64,000 bases of DNA. Source: Mastigias papua. Taxonomy: Eukaryota; Cnidaria; Scyphozoa; Rhizostomeae; Mastigiidae. The notes below the pieces were generated by a model. It ran no database searches. It saw nothing but the letters and a program-made list of their open reading frames with translations, and was not told the DNA's origin. Positions 1 through 9,300 of this stretch are shown here, piece after piece (positions within the stretch are counted from its first letter, which is position 1; the number at the start of each line of letters is the position of its first letter). Made by a program: the position numbers and the translations under genes. The stretch lies in assembly GCA_964019165.1 (NCBI GenBank), contig OZ025277.1, forward strand, positions 7,538,889-7,602,888, read 5' to 3'.

Positions 1-84
1 GGTTACATTTCACTATAAGCATGTAAGGCATACTGCCAAAGTGTATTCTAAGCGTGTTTTCGTAGTGAATTTAGCAGTTATAAT

Positions 85-94
85 GTCATATGAC
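85..94. other. 10-bp perfect palindrome GTCATATGAC in each monomer
   Basis: GTCATATGAC equals its own reverse complement and sits at monomer offset 85. Most left-domain monomers keep it intact. The FN and G types have CATATAAC, and the R, Q and U types have ATCATATG. Short dyads are common in centromeric satellites and may favour non-B DNA or bind a dimeric protein; neither role can be shown from sequence alone. Confidence 0.85.
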
Positions 95-97
95 TAT

Positions 98-105
98 CAG
101 ATCTG
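98..105. other. 8-bp palindrome CAGATCTG in each monomer
   Basis: It lies three bases after the 10-bp palindrome, so two dyads fall within 21 bp of each other. It is present in almost all copies; one clear loss is CAGATTTG in the monomer at 43,525. It includes a BglII recognition word, so the array should be cut close to once per 372 bp. Confidence 0.85.
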
Positions 106-138
106 TATTCATTGCTGTATTTTCAGTGTCTGCATACT

Positions 139-144
139 TACGTA
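139..144. other. TACGTA dyad, present only in LTYF-frame monomer types
   Basis: TACGTA spans offsets 139-144 in types A, C, D, E and most right-domain monomers. Types B and F (TTGCGTA) and types with CCTGCGTA have lost it. It marks which monomers belong to which allele group. Confidence 0.7.
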
Positions 145-225
145 TTTTAGGCGCAAAACAAGCAAAGATGCAATGTGCATATACTGTTGTTTGATTAACA
201 TTGAGTGGATGTGCTTTAGTCTCAT

Positions 226-239
226 GTATTAAACGTCTT
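226..239. other. Apparently invariant core GTATTAAACGTCTT
   Basis: In all the monomers I scanned, this 14-base word at offset 226-239 is unchanged, while the bases on each side vary (CTCATG, CTCTTG or CACATG before it; TAAC, TTAC, GTAC or ATAC after it). A conserved word in an otherwise variable monomer can indicate a binding site, but chance and homogenisation are not excluded. Confidence 0.55.
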
Positions 240-254
240 TAACATCTATGGTTG

Positions 255-262
255 CATCGATG
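255..262. other. 8-bp palindrome CATCGATG in each monomer
   Basis: CATCGATG is at offset 255-262 and is kept in nearly every copy. Exceptions are the monomers at 9,301 and 17,485 (CATGTATG) and at 8,557 (CATCGAGG). The two CATGTATG monomers are copies of each other, so this is one mutation that was duplicated. Confidence 0.85.
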
Positions 263-1860
263 TCAGTAGTTTAGACAATGTCTCCTACTCAAATTAGCGT
301 TAGTCTTTGTTTTTACACTATATACAGCTCGTTTGTGCTTTAATAGTCGTAAAACTGACAGTACTATGCAAGGGTTACATTTCACTATAAGCATGTAAGG
401 CATACTGCCAAAGTGTATTCTAAGCGTGTTTTCGTAGTGAATTTAGCAGTTATAATGTCATATGACTATCAGATCTGTAATCATTGCTGTATTTTCAGTG
501 TCTGCATATTTGCGTATTTTAGGCCCAAAACAAGCAAAGATGCAATGTGCATATACTGTTGTATGATTAAGATTGAGTGGATGTGCTTCAGTCTCATGTA
601 TTAAACGTCTTTTACATCTATGGTTGCATCGATGTCAGTAGTTTAGGCAATGTCTCCTACTCAAATTAGCGTTAGTCTTTGTTTTTACACTATATACAGC
701 TTGTTTGTGCTTTAAGAGTCGTAAAACTGACAGTACTATGCAAGGGTTACATTTGACTATAAGCATGTAAGGCATACTGCCAAAGTGTATTCTAAGCGTG
801 TTTTCGTAGTGAATTTAGCAGTTATAATGTCATATGACTATCAGATCTGTATTCATTGCTGTATTTTCAGTGTCTGCATACTTACGTATTTTAGGCGCAA
901 AACAAGCAAAGATGTAATGTGCATATACTGTTGTATGATTAAGATTGAGTGGATGTGCTTCAGTCTCATGTATTAAACGTCTTTTACATCTATGCTTGCA
1001 TCGATGTCAGTAGTTTAGGCAATGTCTCCTCCTCAAATTAGCGTTAGTCTTTGTTTTTACACTATATACAGCTTGTTTGTGCTTTGCAAGTCGTAAAACT
1101 GACAGTACTATGCAAGGGTTACATTTGACTATAAGCATGTAAGGCATACTGCCAAAGTGTATTCTAAGCGTGTTTTCGTAGTGAATTTAGCAGTTATAAT
1201 GTCATATGACTATCAGATCTGTATTCATTGCTGTATTTTCAGTGTCTGCATACTTACGTATTTTAGGCGCAAAACAAGCAAAGATGCAATGTGCATATAC
1301 TGTTGTTTGATTAACATTGAGTGGATATGCTTTAGTCTCATGTATTAAACGTCTTTAACATCTATGGTTGCATCGATGTCAGTAGTTTAGACAATGTCTC
1401 CTACTCAAATTAGCGTTAGTCTTTGTTTTTACACTATATACAGCTTGTTTGTGCTCTACAAGTCGTAAAACTGACAGTACTATGCAAGGGTTACATTTGA
1501 CTATAAGCATGAAAGACATAATGCCAAAGTGTATTCTAAGCGTGTTTCCGTAGTGAATTTAGCAGTTATAATGTCATATGACTATCAGATCTGTAATCAT
1601 TGCTGTATTGTCAGTGTGTGCATACTTACGTATTTTAGGCCCAAAAGAAGCAAAGATGCAATGTGCATATACTGTTTTATGATTAAGGTTCAGTGGATGT
1701 GCTTCAGTCTCATGTATTAAACGTCTTTAACATCTATGGTTGCATCGATGTCAGTAGTTTAGGCAATGTCTCCTACTCAAATTAGCGTTAGTCTTGGTTT
1801 TTACACTATATACAGCTTGTTTGTGCTTTAAGAGTCGTAAAACTGACAGTACTACACAAG

Positions 1861-4800
1861 GGTTACATTTCACTATAAGCATGTAAGGCATACTGCCAAA
1901 GTGTATTCTAAGCGTGTTTTCGTAGTGAATTTAGCAGTTATAATGTCATATGACTATCAGATCTGTATTCATTGCTGTATTTTCAGTGTCTGCATACTTA
2001 CGTATTTTAGGCGCAAAACAAGCAAAGATGCAATGTGCATATACTGTTGTTTGATTAACATTGAGTGGATGTGCTTTAGTCTCATGTATTAAACGTCTTT
2101 AACATCTATGGTTGCATCGATGTCAGTAGTTTAGACAATGTCTCCTACTCAAATTAGCGTTAGTCTTTGTTTTTACACTATATACAGCTCGTTTGTGCTT
2201 TAATAGTCGTAAAACTGACAGTACTATGCAAGGGTTACATTTCACTATAAGCATGTAAGGCATACTGCCAAAGTGTATTCTAAGCGTGTTTTCGTAGTGA
2301 ATTTAGCAGTTATAATGTCATATGACTATCAGATCTGTAATCATTGCTGTATTTTCAGTGTCTGCATATTTGCGTATTTTAGGCCCAAAACAAGCAAAGA
2401 TGCAATGTGCATATACTGTTGTATGATTAAGATTGAGTGGATGTGCTTCAGTCTCATGTATTAAACGTCTTTTACATCTATGGTTGCATCGATGTCAGTA
2501 GTTTAGGCAATGTCTCCTACTCAAATTAGCGTTAGTCTTTGTTTTTACACTATATACAGCTTGTTTGTGCTTTAAGAGTCGTAAAACTGACAGTACTATG
2601 CAAGGGTTACATTTGACTATAAGCATGTAAGGCATACTGCCAAAGTGTATTCTAAGCGTGTTTTCGTAGTGAATTTAGCAGTTATAATGTCATATGACTA
2701 TCAGATCTGTATTCATTGCTGTATTTTCAGTGTCTGCATACTTACGTATTTTAGGCGCAAAACAAGCAAAGATGTAATGTGCATATACTGTTGTATGATT
2801 AAGATTGAGTGGATGTGCTTCAGTCTCATGTATTAAACGTCTTTTACATCTATGCTTGCATCGATGTCAGTAGTTTAGGCAATGTCTCCTCCTCAAATTA
2901 GCGTTAGTCTTTGTTTTTACACTATATACAGCTTGTTTGTGCTTTGCAAGTCGTAAAACTGACAGTACTATGCAAGGGTTACATTTGACTATAAGCATGT
3001 AAGGCATACTGCCAAAGTGTATTCTAAGCGTGTTTTCGTAGTGAATTTAGCAGTTATAATGTCATATGACTATCAGATCTGTATTCATTGCTGTATTTTC
3101 AGTGTCTGCATACTTACGTATTTTAGGCGCAAAACAAGCAAAGATGCAATGTGCATATACTGTTGTTTGATTAACATTGAGTGGATATGCTTTAGTCTCA
3201 TGTATTAAACGTCTTTAACATCTATGGTTGCATCGATGTCAGTAGTTTAGACAATGTCTCCTACTCAAATTAGCGTTAGTCTTTGTTTTTACACTATATA
3301 CAGCTTGTTTGTGCTCTGCAAGTCGTAAAACTGACAGTACTATGCAAGGGTTACATTTCACTATAAGCATGTAAGACATACTGCCAAAGTGTATTCTAAG
3401 CGTGTTTTCGTAGTGAATTTAGCAGTTATAATGTCATATGACTATCAGATCTGTAATCATTGCTGTATTGTCAGTGTCTGCATACTTGCGTATTTTAGGC
3501 CCAAAACAAGCAAAGATGCAATGTGCATATACTGTTGTATGATTAAGATTGAGTGGATGTGCTTTAGTCTCATGTATTAAACGTCTTTAACATCTATGGT
3601 TGCATCGATGTCAGTAGTTTAGACAATGTCTCCTACTCAAATTAGCGTTAGACTTTGTTTATACACTATATACAGCTTGTTTGTGCTCTACAAGTCGTAA
3701 AACTGACAGTACTATGCAAGGGTTACATTTGACTATAAGCATGAAAGACATAATGCCAAAGTGTATTCTAAGCGTGTTTTCGTAGTGAATTTAGCAGTTA
3801 TAATGTCATATGACTATCAGATCTGTAATCATTGCTGTATTGTCAGTGTGTGCATACTTACGTATTTTAGGCCCAAAACAAGCAAAGATGCAATGTGCAT
3901 ATACTGTTTTATGATTAAGGTTCAGTGGATGTGCTTCAGTCTCATGTATTAAACGTCTTTAACATCTATGGTTGCATCGATGTCAGTAGTTTAGGCAATG
4001 TCTCCTACTCAAATTAGCGTTAGTCTTGGTTTTTACACTATATACAGCTTGTTTGTGCTTTAAGAGTCGTAAAACTGACAGTACTACACAAGGGTTACAT
4101 TTCACTATAAGCATGTAAGGCATACTGCCAAAGTGTATTCTAAGCGTGTTTTCGTAGTGAATTTAGCAGTTATAATGTCATATGACTATCAGATCTGTAA
4201 TCATTGCTGTATTTTCAGTGTCTGCATATTTGCGTATTTTAGGCCCAAAACAAGCAAAGATGCAATGTGCATATACTGTTGTATGATTAAGATTGAGTGG
4301 ATGTGCTTTAGTCTCATGTATTAAACGTCTTTAACATCTATGGTTGCATCGATGTCAGTAGTTTAGACAATGTCTCCTACTCAAATTAGCGTTAGACTTT
4401 GTTTATACACTATATACAGCTTGTTTGTGCTCTACAAGTCGTAAAACTGACAGTACTATGCAAGGGTTACATTTGACTATAAGCATGAAAGACATAATGC
4501 CAAAGTGTATTCTAAGCGTGTTTTCGTAGTGAATTTAGCAGTTATAATGTCATATGACTATCAGATCTGTAATCATTGCTGTATTGTCAGTGTGTGCATA
4601 CTTACGTATTTTAGGCCCAAAACAAGCAAAGATGCAATGTGCATATACTGTTTTATGATTAAGGTTCAGTGGATGTGCTTCAGTCTCATGTATTAAACGT
4701 CTTTAACATCTATGGTTGCATCGATGTCAGTAGTTTAGGCAATGTCTCCTACTCAAATTAGCGTTAGTCTTGGTTTTTACACTATATACAGCTTGTTTGT

Positions 4801-6696
4801 GCTTTAAGAGTCGTAAAACTGACAGTACTACACAAGGGTTACATTTCACTATAAGCATGTAAGGCATACTGCCAAAGTGTATTCTAAGCGTGTTTTCGTA
4901 GTGAATTTAGCAGTTATAATGTCATATGACTATCAGATCTGTAATCATTGCTGTATTTTCAGTGTCTGCATATTTGCGTATTTTAGGCCCAAAACAAGCA
5001 AAGATGCAATGTGCATATACTGTTGTATGATTAAGATTGAGTGGATATGCTTCAGTCTCATGTATTAAACGTCTTTTACATCTATGCTTGCATCGATGTC
5101 AGTAGTTTAGGCAATGTCTCCTCCTCAAATTAGCGTTAGTCTTTGTTTTTACACTATATACAGCTTGTTTGTGCTCTACAAGTCGTAAAACTGACAGTAC
5201 TATGCAAGGGTTACATTTGACTATAAGCATGAAAGACATAATGCCAAAGTGTATTCTAAGCGTGTTTTCGTAGTGAATTTAGCAGTTATAATGTCATATG
5301 ACTATCAGATCTGTAATCATTGCTGTATTGTCAGTGTGTGCATACTTACGTATTTTAGGCCCAAAACAAGCAAAGATGCAATGTGCATATACTGTTTTAT
5401 GATTAAGGTTCAGTGGATGTGCTTCAGTCTCATGTATTAAACGTCTTTAACATCTATGGTTGCATCGATGTCAGTAGTTTAGGCAATGTCTCCTACTCAA
5501 ATTAGCGTTAGTCTTGGTTTTTACACTATATACAGCTTGTTTGTGCTTTAAGAGTCGTAAAACTGACAGTACTACACAAGGGTTACATTTCACTATAAGC
5601 ATGTAAGGCATACTGCCAAAGTGTATTCTAAGCGTGTTTTCGTAGTGAATTTAGCAGTTATAATGTCATATGACTATCAGATCTGTAATCATTGCTGTAT
5701 TTTCAGTGTCTGCATATTTGCGTATTTTAGGCCCAAAACAAGCAAAGATGCAATGTGCATATACTGTTGTATGATTAAGATTGAGTGGATGTGCTTCAGT
5801 CTCATGTATTAAACGTCTTGTACATCTATGCTTGCATCGATGTCAGTAGTTTAGGCAATGTCTCCTCCTCAAATTAGCGTTAGTCTTTGTTTTTACACTA
5901 TATACAGCTTGTTTGTGCTTTAAGAGTCGTAAAACTGACAGTACTATGCAAGGGTTACATTTGACTATAAGCATGTAAGGCATACTGCCAAAGTGTATTC
6001 TAAGCGTGTTTTCGTAGTGAATTTAGCAGTTATAATGTCATATGACTATCAGATCTGTATTCATTGCTGTATTTTCAGTGTCTGCATACTTACGTATTTT
6101 AGGCGCAAAACAAGCAAAGATGCAATGTGCATATACTGTTGTTTGATTAACATTGAGTGGATGTGCTTTAGTCTCATGTATTAAACGTCTTTAACATCTA
6201 TGGTTGCATCGATGTCAGTAGTTTAGAAAATGTCTCCTACTCAAATTAGCGTTAGTCTTTGTTTTTACACTATATACAGCTCGTTTGTGCTTTAATAGTC
6301 GTAAAACTGACAGTACTATGCAAGGGTTACATTTGACTATAAGCATGTAAGACATACTGCCAAAGTGTATTCTAAGCGTGTTTTCGTAGTGAATTTAGCA
6401 GTTATAATGTCATATAACTATCAGATCTGTAAGCATTGCTGTATTGTCAGTGTGTGCATACTTACGTATTTTAGGCCCAAAACAAGCAAAGATGCAATGT
6501 GCATATACTGTTTTATGATTAAGGTTCAGTGGATGTGCTTCAGTCTCATGTATTAAACGTCTTTAACATCTATGGTTGCATCGATGTCAGTAGTTTAGGC
6601 AATGTCTCCTACTCAAATTAGCGTTAGTCTTGGTTTTTACACTATATACAGCTTGTTTGTGCTTTAAGAGTCGTAAAACTGACAGTACTACACAAG
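1861..6696. repeat. HOR copy, 13 monomers (m6-m18)
   Basis: Order A1-B1-C-D-F-E-B2-E-B'-E-B3-A2-G, 13 x 372 = 4,836 bp. Compared with the 12-mer it has one extra E-B dimer. The final FN and E are fused into one monomer (G, at 6,325) with the FN allele CATATAAC in its 5' part and the E alleles (TTTTATGATTAAGGTTCAG) in its 3' part. The B' monomer at 4,837 carries GGATATGC, otherwise private to D. Confidence 0.8.
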
Positions 6697-7812
6697 GGTT
6701 ACATTTCACTATAAGCATGTAAGGCATACTGCCAAAGTGTATTCTAAGCGTGTTTTCGTAGTGAATTTAGCAGTTATAATGTCATATGACTATCAGATCT
6801 GTATTCATTGCTGTATTTTCAGTGTCTGCATACTTACGTATTTTAGGCGCAAAACAAGCAAAGATGCAATGTGCATATACTGTTGTTTGATTAACATTGA
6901 GTGGATGTGCTTTAGTCTCATGTATTAAACGTCTTTAACATCTATGGTTGCATCGATGTCAGTAGTTTAGACAATGTCTCCTACTCAAATTAGCGTTAGT
7001 CTTTGTTTTTACACTATATACAGCTCGTTTGTGCTTTAATAGTCGTAAAACTGACAGTACTATGCAAGGGTTACATTTCACTATAAGCATGTAAGGCATA
7101 CTGCCAAAGTGTATTCTAAGCGTGTTTTCGTAGTGAATTTAGCAGTTATAATGTCATATGACTATCAGATCTGTAATCATTGCTGTATTTTCAGTGTCTG
7201 CATATTTGCGTATTTTAGGCCCAAAACAAGCAAAGATGCAATGTGCATATACTGTTGTATGATTAAGATTGAGTGGATGTGCTTCAGTCTCATGTATTAA
7301 ACGTCTTTTACATCTATGGTTGCATCGATGTCAGTAGTTTAGGCAATGTCTCCTACTCAAATTAGCGTTAGTCTTTGTTTTTACACTATATACAGCTTGT
7401 TTGTGCTTTAAGAGTCGTAAAACTGACAGTACTATGCAAGGGTTACATTTGACTATAAGCATGTAAGGCATACTGCCAAAGTGTATTCTAAGCGTGTTTT
7501 CGTAGTGAATTTAGCAGTTATAATGTCATATGACTATCAGATCTGTATTCATTGCTGTATTTTCAGTGTCTGCATACTTACGTATTTTAGGCGCAAAACA
7601 AGCAAAGATGTAATGTGCATATACTGTTGTATGATTAAGATTGAGTGGATGTGCTTCAGTCTCATGTATTAAACGTCTTTAACATCTATGGTTGCATCGA
7701 TGTCAGTAGTTTAGACAATGTCTCCTACTCAAATTAGCGTTAGTCTTTGTTTTTACACTATATACAGCTTGTTTGTGCTTTAATAGTCGTAAAACTGACA
7801 GTACTATGCAAG
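6697..7812. repeat. Truncated HOR start A1-B1-C-alt (m19-m21)
   Basis: The first three HOR monomers. The third (7,441) has a C head (GATGTAATG) but a tail with TTTAACATCTATGG, AGACAATG and TTTAATAG in place of the usual C tail (CTATGCTTG, TCCTCCTC, TTTGCAAG). The array then changes directly to right-domain monomers. The same altered C stands at two other family junctions, at 30,877 and 35,713. Confidence 0.75.
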
Positions 7813-9300
7813 GGTTACATTTGACTATAAGCATGTAAGACATACTGCCAAAGTGTATTCTACGCGTTTTTTCGTTGTGAATTTAGCAGTTATGATATCA
7901 TATGTCTATCAGATCTGTAATCATTGCTGTATTTTCAGTGTGTGCATACTTACGTATTTTAGGCCCAAAACAAGCAAAGATGCAATGTGCATATACTGTT
8001 GTTTGATTAACATTGAGTGGATGTGCTTTAGTCTCATGTATTAAACGTCTTTAACATCTATGGTTGCATCGATGTCAGTAGTTTAGACAATGTCTCCTAC
8101 TCAAATTAGCGTTAGTCTTTGTTTTTACACTATATACAGCTTGTTTGTGCTTTAATAGTCGTAACACTGACAGTACTATGCAAGGGTTACATTTGACTAT
8201 AAGCATGTAAGACATACTGCCAAAGTGTATTCTACGCGTGTTTTCGTAGTGAATTAAGCAGTTATAATATCATATGACTATCAGATCTGTAATCATTGCT
8301 GTATTTTCAGTGTGTGCATACTTGCGTATTTTAGGCGCAAAACAAGCAAAGATGCAATGTGCATATACTGTTGTATGATTAAGATTGAGTGGATGTGCTT
8401 TAGTCTCTTGTATTAAACGTCTTTAACATCTATGGTTGCATCGATGTCAGTAGTTTAGACAATGTCTCCTACTCAAAGTAGCGTAAGTCTTTGTTTTTAC
8501 ACTATATACAGCTTGTTTGTGCTTTAATAGTCGTAAAACAGACAGTACTATGCAAGGGTTACATTTGACTATAAGCATGTAAGACATACTGCCAAAGTGT
8601 ATTCTACGCCTTTTTTCGTTGTGAATTTAGCAGTTATGATATCATATGTCTATCAGATCTGTAATCATTGCTGTATTTTCAGTGTGTGCATACTTACGTA
8701 TTTTAGGCCCAACACAAGCAAAGATGCAATGTGCATATACTGTTGTTTGATTAACATTGAGTGGATGTGCTTTAGTCTCATGTATTAAACGTCTTTAACA
8801 TCTATGATTGCATCGAGGTCAGTAGTTTAGACAATGTCTCCTACTCAAATTAGCGTTAGTCTTTGTTTTTACACTATATACAGCTTGTTTGTGCTTTAAT
8901 AGTCGTAACACTGACAGTACTATGCAAGGGTTACATTTCACTATAAGAATGTAAGACATACTGCCAAAGTATATTCTAAGCGTGTTTTCGTAGTGAATTT
9001 AGCAGTTATAATGTCATATGACTATCAGATCTGTAATCATTGCTGTAATTTCAGTGTGTGCATACTTGCGTATTTTAGGTCCAAAACAAGCAAAGATGCA
9101 ATGTGCATATACTGTTGTATGATTAACATTGAGTGGATGTGCTTCAGTCTCATGTATTAAACGTCTTTTACATCTATGGTTGCATCGATGTCAGTAGTTT
9201 AGGCAATGTCTCCTACTCAAATTAGCGTTAGTCTTTGTTTTTACACTATATACAGGTTGTTTGTGCTTTAAGGGTCGTAAAACTGACAGTACTATGCAAG
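7813..9300. repeat. Island of right-domain monomers (m22-m25)
   Basis: Four monomers inside the left array carry right-domain alleles. Those at 7,813 and 8,557 have TACGCG or TACGCC with a T-rich head and ATGATATCATATGTC (R type). The monomer at 8,185 has AATTAAGC, CTCTTGTATT, AAAGTAGCGTAAG and AACAGACAG, the Q signature seen at 48,736, 52,085, 58,409, 61,386 and 63,246. The monomer at 8,929 resembles the one at 54,317 (AAGAAT, AAAGTATATTC, AGGTCCAAAAC). Confidence 0.8.

Larger units (their letters stand above)
41..232 (+). other. Recurring 63-codon frame, judged non-coding
   Basis: A 63-codon frame opens with GTG at monomer offset 41 and closes with TAA at offset 230-232. It is rich in Cys, Ile and Tyr and resembles no family I know. 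It stays open in 149 of 172 monomers and is broken in 23: AATTAA stops (8,225, 48,776, 52,125, 58,449, 61,426, 63,286), GTG-to-GTA start loss (8,969, 33,521, 33,893, 37,613, 37,985, 40,217, 40,961, 54,357), TGG-to-TAG (32,777, 36,869, 39,101), TCA-to-TAA (41,333) and TTTTTTAG (44,309, 45,426, 46,915, 49,892, 59,565). Most substitutions within it change the residue, there is no ATG start, and stops spread by duplication. The repeated openness is explained by copying of the monomer, not by selection on a protein. Confidence 0.85.
1..372 (+). repeat. Reference monomer (m1, type A1)
   Basis: This monomer is used as the coordinate reference. Base count gives 130 G+C of 372 (about 35%), with C 60 and G 70. 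Nine CpG are present against about 11 expected. It holds short perfect palindromes at offsets 85-94, 98-105, 139-144 and 255-262. Type A1 is marked by T at 108, C at 130, G at 153, a TTTGATTAACATT word at about 190-202, and a tail with AGACAATG and CTCGTTTG. No internal half-repeat was convincing, so 372 bp looks like the true basic unit and not a recent dimer of 186. Confidence 0.95.
1..1860. repeat. HOR fragment A1-B1-C-D-E' (m1-m5)
   Basis: Five monomers in the HOR order. After D the next monomer (1,489) is an E' variant with GTTTCCGTAG and AAAAGAAGC, which elsewhere follows A2-FN at the end of the HOR. The middle monomers F-E-B2-E-B3-A2-FN are therefore missing, consistent with an internal deletion of seven monomers (2,604 bp) by unequal exchange. 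The unit may continue upstream of the window. Confidence 0.75.

Noticed and set aside
41..232. A family of 149 tandem genes for a 63-residue Cys-rich peptide
   Set aside because: Starts are GTG, 23 copies are broken, most changes alter residues, and the stops and start losses are inherited by block copying. The monomer explains the frame fully.
1..372. Monomer as an old dimer of two 186-bp halves
   Set aside because: A few short words resemble each other across the halves, but at inconsistent offsets (about 183, 195 and 200). No sustained alignment was found by eye.
7870..7877. CENP-B box (TTTCGTTG here and at 8,614-8,621)
   Set aside because: Only the left half matches; the required CGGG half is absent, and other monomers read TTCGTAG. 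I treat it as chance similarity.
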